37,208 bases of DNA. It comes from CAZGYE01 sp964530165 (GTDB lineage Bacteria > Planctomycetota > Planctomycetia > Planctomycetales > Planctomycetaceae). The position numbers were made by a program, and so were the translations under genes. Below, piece after piece: positions 23,822 to 32,153 of the stretch. Position 1 is the stretch's first letter. The number at the start of each line of letters is the position of its first letter. Where the stretch lies: contig CAZGYE010000016.1 in assembly GCA_964530165.1 (NCBI GenBank), positions 1-37,208 on the forward strand. The letters run 5' to 3'. The notes under the pieces were generated by a model. The model worked only from the letters and a program-made list of their open reading frames with translations. It had not been told where the DNA came from and did not search any database.

Positions 23822-24961
23822 TCAAGGTGTCTCAGAAGAAACGTGCGATGGAAGCCCCTCGTTTCTAAACACTGCGTCATCAACGCAATGGTCAAATTCA
23901 CGGCAGCGGCTCCACGTATTCCAGCCGAGCCGCGCGGATGCGACGCCCTCACCGCCCGCGCGACACCACGGGACGGCATCCGGTTTCAGGACCAGTTGGA
24001 CGTCGAAATCATATTCCAGGCCGACATACTTCCGCACAATCTGACAGAGCAACCGCAAGGCCTTGCCGCTGGGCGTGAACCGCGCAAACTCTTCGTAGTC
24101 GAGCGGCCCGAGGCGAATTCGAAACTTGTTCTCGACGTTCCACACACGCTCGCCGACGACGGCAGTAACGCCGAGAGCGCAGTTGATCCCGTCCGGAAAC
24201 CGGGAGCTGGGAAGCTGCGACTGTTGATCCCGCTGGAGGTACAGCCATTGACCCTGGAACTGCTCGAGTTGAAGCGGCAATTGGAAATAGTCCGTCAAAA
24301 CGCATTCGAGCGCCAACGCCGAGCGCGGCCAATGCGAGAAGTGTCCGGAATAGAACAGGAATGCTTCGTCATCGACGTCCAATCTCCGCCGCAACTGCGT
24401 CGTGCCCAATCCGACAAGGCTCAAGAGTGCCTCGGTAAAATCATCCCGGGTCTGAGTTGACGCTTGACCAGTCTTGATTGTCTCGTACCGAAACGCGAAA
24501 CGGTACTTCTCCCAGGCCCGGTAGAAGAGTGAAATCGTGCGATGATTGAAGAGGTCGAAGAAATCGGTGAGCGAAAAATCCCTTGCCCGCAGCCTTTCGA
24601 TGATCAGGGCCGTGTAGTGCTGCGGAAGCACGCCGCTGGGACCTGTCAAACCGATGAAGTTGACAAACAACTCGGGCGGCTGGGCATTCGCCGTTCCCTG
24701 CGGCTCCTCTTCGGGCATGCGCAATTCGCTGAGAGAACTGGCGGGAAACGTGTGTGACTGGTGCGCTCGAAAGCGGACAACCTCGGCGTCCGCCGGGCCG
24801 TCAAACCCGACCTGCAAATGCGGCCACGCGGAATCTTCAGCGGACCGCATCCGGGCAAATCGCTCGAGAACACGAACTGCCTGGAAGAAGTCGAACCGAA
24901 AAGGCTCGTCAGCCAACCGCTGGATCAAAACAGGATTTTCTCGCCCGCCCGACGCGGCCAT
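23822..24961 (-). CDS. tssG: T6SS baseplate protein TssG
   Basis: A 379-residue TssG (ImpH/VasB). In the baseplate wedge one TssG binds two TssF and TssE around the VgrG hub. Family-typical parts are LADEPFRFDFFQAVRVLER near the N-terminus, VRFRAHQSHTFPASSLSEL, FVNFIGLTGPSGVLPQHYTALI and DFFDLFNHRTISLFYRAWEKYRF, with the C-terminal RIRLGPLDYEEFARFTPSG. Start and stop both make operon sense: the ATG at 24961 lies 37 bases inside the end of tssF, and clpV begins 15 bases after the stop. Length is slightly above the usual 330-350, with the extra residues at the C-terminus. Confidence 0.95.
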   Translation of the reverse strand: MAASGGRENPVLIQRLADEPFRFDFFQAVRVLERFARMRSAEDSAWPHLQVGFDGPADAEVVRFRAHQSHTFPASSLSELRMPEEEPQGTANAQPPELFVNFIGLTGPSGVLPQHYTALIIERLRARDFSLTDFFDLFNHRTISLFYRAWEKYRFAFRYETIKTGQASTQTRDDFTEALLSLVGLGTTQLRRRLDVDDEAFLFYSGHFSHWPRSALALECVLTDYFQLPLQLEQFQGQWLYLQRDQQSQLPSSRFPDGINCALGVTAVVGERVWNVENKFRIRLGPLDYEEFARFTPSGKALRLLCQIVRKYVGLEYDFDVQLVLKPDAVPWCRAGGEGVASARLGWNTWSRCREFDHCVDDAVFRNEGLPSHVSSETP

Positions 24962-26760
24962 GTGAGTCTTTCCTCGCGTTTGTTGGTCGTTGCAACCAAC
25001 TGCGAAAAAGAGTTAATGGAAGTATACAAACCGAGAAAGCGGTCCAAGACGCTGGCGAACAGATAGACGCCGCTGCCGGTGAATCGTTCTTGTTCGTCGA
25101 AGTGAATCTGCACCTGGACCCCTCTGCAGAAGCCTGCCGCGATGCTGCTGTCCGTGCGACCGACCACACGGCTGCTGCGCACACTGAGAATCCCGTCGAT
25201 CATGTCGCGCGTCGACTTCGAATCGGCGACGTCGTAGAGCTTAAGGATTTCTCGCAGCGCGTCGGCGCCCGCCTCATAATCCACCAGCGAGAGATGGTTC
25301 AGCGACAGGTGCGAGATCAGGCGCCACAACGTCCCGTGCCGAAGCGAAGGCCGGTACGTTGGAGTGGGAGGCGTCAAGCACGTCACAGACTCAATCGGAC
25401 CCCCTTCCGAGAGGTGCAGCCGCGGCTGGCCGCCGCCGAAGGGAAGGCGACGCGGCAAATCACGATTCAAACACGTCGTCTCGACGTCAAGAATCCAGTC
25501 TGTGGACCCCGCTCGCGCCAAATCCAGATCGACGAGCGAAATGAACATCTCCGTGCCTCGATCGACAACTTCCCGCACCGTATCCGACGGCCGTCGCGAC
25601 GCATGCCAAAACGTTGACTGGTCGCGCCCGGCTGACGCATGCTTGAACGAATAGAACGGCTGGTATTCGACCTGCTCGTTGCTCGGCGAAGTGGCGGTGA
25701 CGCGATCGATCGAGTAGATCTCCATGGCCAGCGGCCGGTAGGCATCGGGAACGACCCGGTATTCCGTTTCCTGATGCGTCAACCGGATCGGCTCCGCTCG
25801 CTTCGGAAACAGGTTGATCATGGGCGTACAGCCCAACTGAAAGGTGTCTCGCGTGACAACCGGCTCGAGGTCGGGAACCGACCGGTTCAAATACAGGAAC
25901 ACCTCCATGCTGCTCCCGAACTTCTGAAGGACCGCCGGGCCCAGCCCGCCCAAGTCGAAGAACAAGAACTTCGCCGGAAACGAGAAATACTCCGACAGCA
26001 ACCGATACCCCAGAAAGGACCTGGACGAATAGGGGAGCATTCCCTCATTTCGCTCAAAGCCGACCGGTGAGATGCACTTCTTGCTGTCCAAGATGACCGG
26101 CTCTCGGTCTCGCGGCGAGTCGGCCAGCGCAATGCCGGCCGTGTTGTGGAAGATGAGCTCGAGCAGTGTGTAAACGTGTTGATCTTGGGCCTTCAAGTAG
26201 AAACGAAGCGAATCGAGAGCGAGCTGCGAGAAGGAGACATCTCCAGAAAAACAGTCGAGCTTCAGTCTGATAACGGCCTCCGCCTTGCCAGCCAGCGGAG
26301 GCGCCTCGAACGGCTGGGTCGAGAGACTGGCTTCGCTGACTTCCAACGGCCACAACGTCACTGGATAGCACGTCTGAAATCGACACGGATCGCCGTCGAT
26401 CGGGTCCGTCTCGATCATCGTGCCCTTGGCGATTGTGTACCCCGACGTCAACTCGCCCTGTGCGCGGTCCAATCCCAGTTCCACAATGGCCATCGACGGA
26501 ATCGGTGCCAGGTAGTGCGGATACAACACGTCCAACAGCGCCTGGGTGATCTCGGGGAAGTCATCATCCAATTTGTGTCGGATGCGTGCGTTCAAATAAG
26601 CAAACGCTTCGATCATCCGCTCGACATGAGGATCTTCCGCTCTTTCCGTTTGCAGCCGCAGTCGGCTGGCAATCCGTGGGTGTTTCTCGGCAAACTGCGC
26701 GCTCAGATTCCGAAAGAACGCCAGCTCCTTTTCGTAGTAAGGCAGCAGTTCGTCGCTCAT
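24925..26760 (-). CDS. tssF: T6SS baseplate protein TssF
   Basis: A 611-residue TssF (ImpG/VasA), the largest wedge protein of the T6SS baseplate. The N-terminus is diagnostic: LLPYYEKELAFFRNLSAQF followed by AEKHPRIASRLRL, DPHVERMIEAFAYLNARI and LLDVLYPHYLAPIPSMAIV. Further family blocks are FFDLGGLG, CTPMINLFPKRAEPIRL and, near the end, WRLISHLSLNHLSL. The start codon overlaps the tssE stop by four bases (ATGA), the end overlaps tssG by 37 bases, so tssE, tssF and tssG are translated together. Confidence 0.96.
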   Translation of the reverse strand: MSDELLPYYEKELAFFRNLSAQFAEKHPRIASRLRLQTERAEDPHVERMIEAFAYLNARIRHKLDDDFPEITQALLDVLYPHYLAPIPSMAIVELGLDRAQGELTSGYTIAKGTMIETDPIDGDPCRFQTCYPVTLWPLEVSEASLSTQPFEAPPLAGKAEAVIRLKLDCFSGDVSFSQLALDSLRFYLKAQDQHVYTLLELIFHNTAGIALADSPRDREPVILDSKKCISPVGFERNEGMLPYSSRSFLGYRLLSEYFSFPAKFLFFDLGGLGPAVLQKFGSSMEVFLYLNRSVPDLEPVVTRDTFQLGCTPMINLFPKRAEPIRLTHQETEYRVVPDAYRPLAMEIYSIDRVTATSPSNEQVEYQPFYSFKHASAGRDQSTFWHASRRPSDTVREVVDRGTEMFISLVDLDLARAGSTDWILDVETTCLNRDLPRRLPFGGGQPRLHLSEGGPIESVTCLTPPTPTYRPSLRHGTLWRLISHLSLNHLSLVDYEAGADALREILKLYDVADSKSTRDMIDGILSVRSSRVVGRTDSSIAAGFCRGVQVQIHFDEQERFTGSGVYLFASVLDRFLGLYTSINSFSQLVATTNKREERLTWPRRAGEKILF

Positions 26761-27251
26761 GCGTCCGCCCCCTTGACTTCGAAGTTCCCGGTGCTGGCCT
26801 CCACAGTGGTGTCGAAGGAGACCGGCTCGGGCGCAGGCTCGGCGTACAACATCGCGTCGATCCGCAATCTCAGAACGCGACCGCGTTCTTCGGAATCTCT
26901 GAGTATCCGAACGGTGACCTTCTGGAAACGGGGTTCGTATTTCTTGATCACAGTTTCGATGACTTTTCGAAATTCCTCACCGTCGACCGCCGAGGCAAAC
27001 TTGACTCCGGTGAAATCCGGGATGCCGTAATTGACTAATGACTGCTGGAGATTCTCCAGATCGGGAGGCCAAGAGACACATCGCCAACGCGTGTTGAGCA
27101 GGTTTTGGAGGTCTCGCTGGACGCTCAGCTTCATCTCTCGGAGCACCTGATGCTGGTTTTTTATCGGCTCTGCCCCAGCCGCCGGATTGTCGTCCAGCAG
27201 ACGATCCAGCACCGATGGAACCAGCGGTTGATCGTGTTGGGCGCGCGCCAT
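26757..27251 (-). CDS. tssE: T6SS baseplate protein TssE (gp25-like)
   Basis: A 164-residue gp25-like wedge protein that starts sheath assembly. It has PLVPSVLDRLLDDNP at the N-terminus, VQRDLQNLLNTRWRC (the conserved D-L-x-x-L-L-N-(T/S)-(R/K) helix), SLVNYGIPDF and IKKYEPRF near the end, all typical for the family. Two starts are possible: the ATG at 27251, which gives the usual length, and a GTG at 27299 that follows the tagJ stop by three bases and would couple the genes. Neither has a strong ribosome binding site; the shorter form is given because family members begin close to the P-L-V-P-S-V-L-D motif. Confidence 0.92.
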   Translation of the reverse strand: MARAQHDQPLVPSVLDRLLDDNPAAGAEPIKNQHQVLREMKLSVQRDLQNLLNTRWRCVSWPPDLENLQQSLVNYGIPDFTGVKFASAVDGEEFRKVIETVIKKYEPRFQKVTVRILRDSEERGRVLRLRIDAMLYAEPAPEPVSFDTTVEASTGNFEVKGADA

Positions 27252-27302
27252 GGATGCAACTTTTGGGTGAACCGTGGGGATCTCGGCGATTGCTCTCACC
27301 GC

Positions 27303-28103
27303 TCATCCCGCGGAGCTGTCGAGCTTGATCTCGTTTAGTTGAAGGATTCCTCGATCCCTCGAGCCGATCAGGAAGATGCGTTGTCCGATGCCCCTGATTG
27401 GCTCCCCTTCTTCGCCTCGCCAATCGGTGGCTCGCCCGAGCCGCACCCGATCGTCGGCTTCCGTATGGGTCCCGGCATAGAGCGCCGGCAAAAAGACTTC
27501 GCCATTGGGCCCGTCGCGGACGTCCATCGTCGCCCGCCGCCAAAGCAAATCGAGTGGACGCTCCGGGCTGGGGAAGCTGATGCTGTCGATACGCTCCACC
27601 GGGATCCAGTAGTACTTGCCGTTACTCGTCAACACCTCGAGAAACGCCGCTGTCAAATCGTCGACGTCCCGCAGATCGTCGAACGTTTCTCCGTCACACG
27701 TTCCGCTGACGCGGGGGCGTTTTTCATCCGCTTCTTCGAGCAACTCTTGGGCTGCACTGAGCTGGCCCTCGCGAATGCAAATCGAAGCTGATAGCGCAAG
27801 TTTCAGTGCGGGGGACGGCTCGCCGAGAAACGTGGGGACGCGGCCGTCGGCGAAAAACTCCTGGCGAGACTTCTCAGCACGGATGAGCTGCCGAAACATC
27901 ACGACGCCCAAGGCGGCCTCCGCCCTCTGCCGTCCGATCGTCTCGAACTGCGTGTCCGCCCGATCCAACTCCCCGGCAAAACAGAGCAGCTCGCACAAAA
28001 ACGTCCGCTTGGCGACGTCTGTGGGATGGCTCTTGACGGCATCGTTGGCCGCCGCAATCGCCTCGGTCAATTGGCCGGCCTCGTAGTGTTCTTGAGGAGT
28101 CAT
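27303..28103 (-). CDS. tagJ: T6SS accessory protein TagJ (ImpE/SciE family)
   Basis: A 266-residue cytoplasmic protein of the ImpE/SciE family. The N-terminal half is helical and TPR-like (AGQLTEAIAAANDAVKSHP, RTFLCELLCFAGELDRADTQF, ALSASICIREGQLSAAQELL). The C-terminal half is the family-specific beta domain with LEVLTSNGKYYWIPVERI, RPLDLLWRRATMDV and the phrase DGPNGEVFLPALY. In other bacteria TagJ binds the N-terminal helix of TssB and modulates sheath disassembly by ClpV. The ATG at 28103 has AGGAA six bases upstream, formed by the edge of the neighbouring repeat array. The gene is separated from tssC2 by the repeat block, so it may depend on read-through or a local promoter. Confidence 0.92.
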   Translation of the reverse strand: MTPQEHYEAGQLTEAIAAANDAVKSHPTDVAKRTFLCELLCFAGELDRADTQFETIGRQRAEAALGVVMFRQLIRAEKSRQEFFADGRVPTFLGEPSPALKLALSASICIREGQLSAAQELLEEADEKRPRVSGTCDGETFDDLRDVDDLTAAFLEVLTSNGKYYWIPVERIDSISFPSPERPLDLLWRRATMDVRDGPNGEVFLPALYAGTHTEADDRVRLGRATDWRGEEGEPIRGIGQRIFLIGSRDRGILQLNEIKLDSSAG

Positions 28104-28110
28104 GTCGAGT

Positions 28111-28170
28111 TCCTAATGACGAATTCCCAATGACGAATGACGAGGGAATGACGAATCCCTAATGACGAAA
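28111..28170. repeat. AATGACGAAT array, left edge of the repeat block
   Basis: Four to five degenerate copies of AATGACGAAT(T/C)CC in about 60 bases, between the tagJ start and the hairpin-rich block. The reverse complement of the same unit (ATTCGTCATTAGGC) occurs twice at 28469-28493 on the far side. The two arrays bracket the block as its outermost inverted layer. Confidence 0.75.
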
Positions 28171-28241
28171 ACCCGATAGACGGTCGTCGCAGCATTCCGA
28201 ACCGATACTTCCGACGCGAACGATGCCTCATGAGTCTGATG

Positions 28242-28438
28242 AGAGCATGTTTGAAAAGCCCCGGCAGGGGCGGAAGAATGTAGCTCAGGGCGCGAGCCCT
28301 GGGTCTGTGGGGCACCCATGGGTGTCGCCCCGCTGGGGCTCGCACAGAATGGACTCGATCCAGGCACCCAGGGCTCGCGCCCTGGGCTACCATATAACGT
28401 CCCTCCGGGACTGGGAAGAGACTTTTCAAACACGCTCT
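28242..28438. repeat. Compound nested inverted repeat with REP-pair type B
   Basis: Three layers are visible. The outer arms AGAGCATGTTTGAAAAG (28242-28258) and its complement with one mismatch (28422-28438). Inside lies a REP pair: arms 28280-28303 and 28367-28390, 24 bases each with one mismatch, each reading foot GTAG, stem (C/T)-rich CCCAGGGC, loop GCGA, stem. Between these is a third palindrome centred on ACCCATGGGT (about 28310-28331). The block interrupts the T6SS operon between tssC2 and tagJ. It accounts for most of the 389-base non-coding gap; no gene is seen in it, and frames that cross it are translated repeat. Confidence 0.8.
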
Positions 28439-28468
28439 TAGACATGGGGACCTTCGACATTGTCTAGG

Positions 28469-28493
28469 CATTCGTCATTAGGCATTCGTCATT
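28469..28493. repeat. ATTCGTCATTAGGC array, right edge of the repeat block
   Basis: Two copies of CATTCGTCATT separated by AGG, reaching the stop codon of tssC2. They are the inverted counterpart of the array at 28111-28170. Confidence 0.7.
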
Positions 28494-30043
28494 CACTGTT
28501 CCATGGGAGCCAAGTCCGCCGTCACGCGGATTGCTGCGGTCAGATCGTCCAACTCAAAATGAGGCCAGAGATGCACCTGACACTGAAACGCGCCGGGGCT
28601 CTCCGGAATCTCTTGCACTTCGACCTGCGCCTCGCGCAGAGGACGCCGTGCCTTGGCCTCGTCGGATGCGTCGTCGTCGGGATTCACATACTGCACCAAC
28701 CAGTCCTGCAACAATCGTTGGCAGTCCTGGGCGCCGTGAAACGAGCCGACTTGGTCGCGCGCCAGCACTTTTATGTAATGTGCAAACCGCGAAACGCACA
28801 ACATGTACTGCAGCATCGAGGAGATCTGAGCGTTCAACGTCGCGGCCGGCCGATCGTATTTCCTCGGCTTCTGCAGCGATTGGTTTGTGTAGAACGCGGA
28901 GAACTCGGTGTCCTTGCAATCACACAGCGGGATGAATCCCAACTCGCCCAGTTCCTTTTCCAGGGCGTCGGTGATCGTGACGTCCGTGGAAGTTTTCCTG
29001 GCAACGTCCCGCTTGTCGGTCGAGAAGGAGTGCACGGGAAGCCCGGTCACCAGCCCTCCGCCTTCGACGCCCCGCTGGACGCCGCGAATATCAGCCAGCC
29101 ACCGTGAATCCGCGAACGAACGCATCAACACGGCGGCGAACGTGTAAGCGGCATTGCCCCACAGATACTTGCTTGCGTCCATCCCGGCCACGTCTTCAAA
29201 AAACCGGAAACCATCGACACGCGCGCCGTCGTCTTCGTACGGCAACCGCCGAAGCACACGAGGCATTGTCAATCCGACGAAGCGCGAATCTTGGGTGTCG
29301 CGAAACGCTCTAAACTTGATATGGTCTTTTTGTTCGAACACGCGCTGGAGATTGATCGGACGCTCCAGCGACGAGAAATCCTCCAGATCGAAGATGCTTG
29401 GATGAGCCGCCGCAATGAACGGGGCGAATGCGGCCGCGGCCGTGCCTGAGATTCCCGAAAGCGTTTCAAGATCACCGGGCAACAGTTGAACCTCGTAGTC
29501 GCCGATCAAGACGCCGAACGGCTCACCGCCCGGCATGCCGAACTCGTCGCTGTAGACCTTCCTGAAGAGCTGGCTGCGATCGAATTCGATTGCTCGTTCC
29601 TGATCGCGCTGGAGCTCCTTCCACGAGACGCTCAAGACGCAAATCTTGATGTTGACGCCCTCTTCGAGCTGGTCCGCGAGATACTTCAGACCCCGCCACG
29701 AGGCTTCCAACTGCTGAAATCGCGGATGATGGATGATCGTGTTGACCTGCTCGGTTAACAACCCGTCGAGCCGGGCAATGTCGCGGCCGAGCATTCGCGC
29801 AAGCTGTCGCAGACTGCGGCCTCGCGCTTGGCCACCAAACCACAGCGCCAGCGCGCCGACTGGAGAAGACTCCGCGAACAATCGGTCGAGTCGATTGCTC
29901 GTCTGCGCTGCGGTCTTCTCGGTCCGCCCGGCGACAGATTCTTCGATCACCGAATCGATGAATCGATGGAACTCAGGTTGTTCCGGCTCGATTTCTGGTT
30001 CGGCGGAACCCAAACTCGTCTGGCGGACCTCGACCAACGACAC
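28493..30043 (-). CDS. Second T6SS sheath-type protein (TssC2, ImpD-like)
   Basis: A 516-residue paralogue of the large sheath subunit. It shares the EvpB/VipB plan with tssC1 just upstream: VNTIIHHPRFQQLEASWRGL, AIEFDRSQLFRKVYSDEFGM, PGGEPFGVLIGDYEV, DSRFVGLTMPRVLRRLPY, and the C-terminal CVSRFAHYIKVLARD and PLREAQVEV. Conservation is weaker and an extra N-terminal arm (about residues 1-90, acidic) is present. Rhizobial imp clusters also carry two such genes, impC and impD. It may form a special layer of the sheath, for example next to the baseplate. The GTG at 30043 with GAGAGG four bases before it lies 15 bases behind the tssC1 stop; the frame continues upstream into tssC1, antisense-free but not family-like. 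Confidence 0.92.
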   Translation of the reverse strand: MSLVEVRQTSLGSAEPEIEPEQPEFHRFIDSVIEESVAGRTEKTAAQTSNRLDRLFAESSPVGALALWFGGQARGRSLRQLARMLGRDIARLDGLLTEQVNTIIHHPRFQQLEASWRGLKYLADQLEEGVNIKICVLSVSWKELQRDQERAIEFDRSQLFRKVYSDEFGMPGGEPFGVLIGDYEVQLLPGDLETLSGISGTAAAAFAPFIAAAHPSIFDLEDFSSLERPINLQRVFEQKDHIKFRAFRDTQDSRFVGLTMPRVLRRLPYEDDGARVDGFRFFEDVAGMDASKYLWGNAAYTFAAVLMRSFADSRWLADIRGVQRGVEGGGLVTGLPVHSFSTDKRDVARKTSTDVTITDALEKELGELGFIPLCDCKDTEFSAFYTNQSLQKPRKYDRPAATLNAQISSMLQYMLCVSRFAHYIKVLARDQVGSFHGAQDCQRLLQDWLVQYVNPDDDASDEAKARRPLREAQVEVQEIPESPGAFQCQVHLWPHFELDDLTAAIRVTADLAPMEQ

Positions 30044-30057
30044 ACGTCCTCTCAAGG

Positions 30058-31563
30058 TTAACTGCTCTGCTTCGGAATTCGGGCCACCATCGACATTGCG
30101 GCGTTCAACTCTTCCATTTGCAGCCAGGGTCGCATATGGATCTGGGCGTTGTAGGCGCCCGGTGATTCGGGATCTTCTTTGACTTCCACTCTGGCTTCGG
30201 CCAGCGGATACCGGGCCCGTTGTTCCGGAGGCGGATTGTCGTCGGCGGACACGTAGTTCGTGATCCAACGATTCAACCATTTCTGGCAGTCCTCGGCTTC
30301 CATGAAGGAGCCAATCTTGTCCCGTGCAATGACCTTCAGAAAATGCGTAAACCGCGAAGTCGCCATGACGTACGGCAAACGCGCGGAGATTTTCGCATTG
30401 GCGGTCGCATTCGCGCGATCATACTTCTTCGGCTTCTGTGTTGTCTGGCCGCCGTAAAAGACGGAGAAATCGGTGTTCTTGTTGTGCGAGAGAGCCAGAA
30501 AGCCAAGATCGCTCAACTCTTTCTCGCGACGATCGGTAATGCCGACCTCCGTGGGGCACTTCTGATCGTCGTCGCCGTCTTCGCTCTTGAAGATGTAGGT
30601 CGGCAGCCCCTCGACCGAGCCGCCGTTCTCGCGCCCGCGAATGGCCGTACAAAAACCGGTCTTGGCGAACGCGTCGGTCAGCCGGGCGCCCATGACGTAA
30701 GCCGTGTTCATCCAGCAGAACTGATCGTGACGCATCGGCTGGGCGTTGCCCTTCGAGTCGAGAATGGCCTCCTGAAAGTTGAACTCGTCGACCTTCTTAG
30801 TCGTTTCGCCGTAGGGCAGCCGCGCCAGCGTACGCGGCATCGTGAGCGTGACAAACCGCGAGTCTTCCGAATCACGGAACGACCGCCACGGGATGTAAGG
30901 CTTGGTATCGAAGATCTTTGCCAGGTCACGGGGGTTGGGCAACTGCTCGAAGGATTCCAGACCGAACATCTTCGGATCCGCCGCGGAAACAAAGGGGCAG
31001 AACGCCGCGGCCGCGACGCCCGAAATCTTCGTCAACATCTCCATGTCTTCGGGGTGGTTCGTGAACTCGTAATCGCCGATCAAAGCGCCATACGGCTCGC
31101 CGCCCGGCGTCCCGAACTCGTCTTCGTAAAGCTTCTTGAAGAGCTGGCTTTGATCGAACTCGACAGCCCGCTCCAGGTCCTTGGCCAATTCGCGCTTGGG
31201 GGCGTTGAGGAGTCTGATCTTCAGGTGGGTCCCCGTCTCGCTGTTGGAGACCAGATGGTGCAAGCCGCGCCAGGTCCCTTCCAATTTGCTGAACTCGGGC
31301 GCGTGCATGATCGCCGAGAGCTGTTTCGTGATCTGGCGGTCGAGCGCGGCGATGCCGTTGTTGATCGAGCGGATGACGTCTTTGTCCCAGGTCACGATGC
31401 CCTGCATGGCCGCTTCAACGGCGGTCGTCGCCAGTTCCTGGGCGCGGTCTCGGCCCGTGCCTGCGGTTTTTTCGGTCTCCGAGACGACCTGTTCCCAAAG
31501 GGTTTGCGCCCCGGCTTCCGCCTCCGCCGCCTGTTCAACTTGTTTCTCTTCACCGGTGCTCAT
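30058..31563 (-). CDS. tssC: T6SS contractile sheath large subunit TssC (VipB)
   Basis: A 501-residue large sheath subunit that interlaces with TssB to build the contractile sheath around the Hcp tube. Typical parts are QLSAIMHAPEFSKLEGTWRG, AVEFDQSQLFKKLYEDEFGT, PGGEPYGALIGDYEF, AAAFCPFVSAADPKMFGLE, DSRFVTLTMPRTLARLPYG, FCWMNTAYVMGARLTDAF and the C-terminal SRFTHFLKVIARDKIG. Length is normal. The start overlaps the tssB stop by four bases (ATGA), the common tssBC coupling. tssC2 follows after 14 bases. Confidence 0.97.
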   Translation of the reverse strand: MSTGEEKQVEQAAEAEAGAQTLWEQVVSETEKTAGTGRDRAQELATTAVEAAMQGIVTWDKDVIRSINNGIAALDRQITKQLSAIMHAPEFSKLEGTWRGLHHLVSNSETGTHLKIRLLNAPKRELAKDLERAVEFDQSQLFKKLYEDEFGTPGGEPYGALIGDYEFTNHPEDMEMLTKISGVAAAAFCPFVSAADPKMFGLESFEQLPNPRDLAKIFDTKPYIPWRSFRDSEDSRFVTLTMPRTLARLPYGETTKKVDEFNFQEAILDSKGNAQPMRHDQFCWMNTAYVMGARLTDAFAKTGFCTAIRGRENGGSVEGLPTYIFKSEDGDDDQKCPTEVGITDRREKELSDLGFLALSHNKNTDFSVFYGGQTTQKPKKYDRANATANAKISARLPYVMATSRFTHFLKVIARDKIGSFMEAEDCQKWLNRWITNYVSADDNPPPEQRARYPLAEARVEVKEDPESPGAYNAQIHMRPWLQMEELNAAMSMVARIPKQSS

Positions 31564-32096
31564 TCTTCACCTCCTTGATCACCTTCCTCATCGGTCGGTT
31601 TTTCGATGCCAGCCTCGTCGGCGGTTTTCTGCAACGCGTCCGTATTCTGCAAGACCTCTTCCCACTGCTGTTCCAGATCGGGAGAGAGATCCACCTTGGT
31701 TTGCAGTTCCTTGAGCTTCTCACGCGTTTCCATCAGTTTTTTCAGCGGTTCGATTTGCTTGGCCACGTTGGCCGGCTCGAAGTCGTCCATCGAGTTGAAT
31801 TTCAACTGCACGGCGATCTCGCTGCCGTCGCCCTGCAGCGTGTTTTCCACCCGGAAGTTCAAACCGGGCGTCATCCGCTGCATGACTTCGTTGAAGTTGT
31901 CTCGGTCGATCTGGATAAACTTCCGGTCGCGAAGCGGCTTAAGCGGCTCGGTCGGGTTGGCAGAAAAGTCTCCCAGCACTCCGACAACGAACGGCAGCTC
32001 GCGATCGATTTCTGCGCCCTCCGTCTCGACTTTGTACGTGATGTGAACGCGAGGCTTTCGCACCCGCTTCAGCCTTTCATGGTAGCTCTCAGCCAT
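31560..32096 (-). CDS. tssB: T6SS contractile sheath small subunit TssB (VipA)
   Basis: A 178-residue small sheath subunit. It shows the family pattern RVHITYKVETEGAEIDRELPFVVGVLGDFS, then PLRDRKFIQIDRDNFNEVM, VQLKFNSMDDFEP and the helical C-terminus with LEQQWEEVL. The tail is acidic (residues about 160-178). The small sheath protein pairs with TssC, and its N-terminal helix is the docking site for ClpV and TagJ in other systems. The start at 32096 lies 57 bases behind tssA on the same strand. Confidence 0.97.
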   Translation of the reverse strand: MAESYHERLKRVRKPRVHITYKVETEGAEIDRELPFVVGVLGDFSANPTEPLKPLRDRKFIQIDRDNFNEVMQRMTPGLNFRVENTLQGDGSEIAVQLKFNSMDDFEPANVAKQIEPLKKLMETREKLKELQTKVDLSPDLEQQWEEVLQNTDALQKTADEAGIEKPTDEEGDQGGEE

Positions 32097-32153
32097 TTCT
32101 AGCCCCTTCGCAGCAAGTTGTTAAAACCAAACAATCCTTCGAATTCACGACAT

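Noticed and set aside
24754..25617. Plus-strand frames opposite tssG and tssF
   Set aside because: They are antisense to overlapping, well-matched T6SS genes and show no recognisable domain.
28111..28493. A CRISPR-like array, because of the repeated ATGACGAAT units
   Set aside because: Units are about 10-16 bases, irregularly spaced and without unique spacers, and they recur inverted on the other side of the block.
30220..31578. A 452-codon plus-strand frame opposite tssC1
   Set aside because: It is antisense to the sheath gene, which has all family motifs and operon overlaps.
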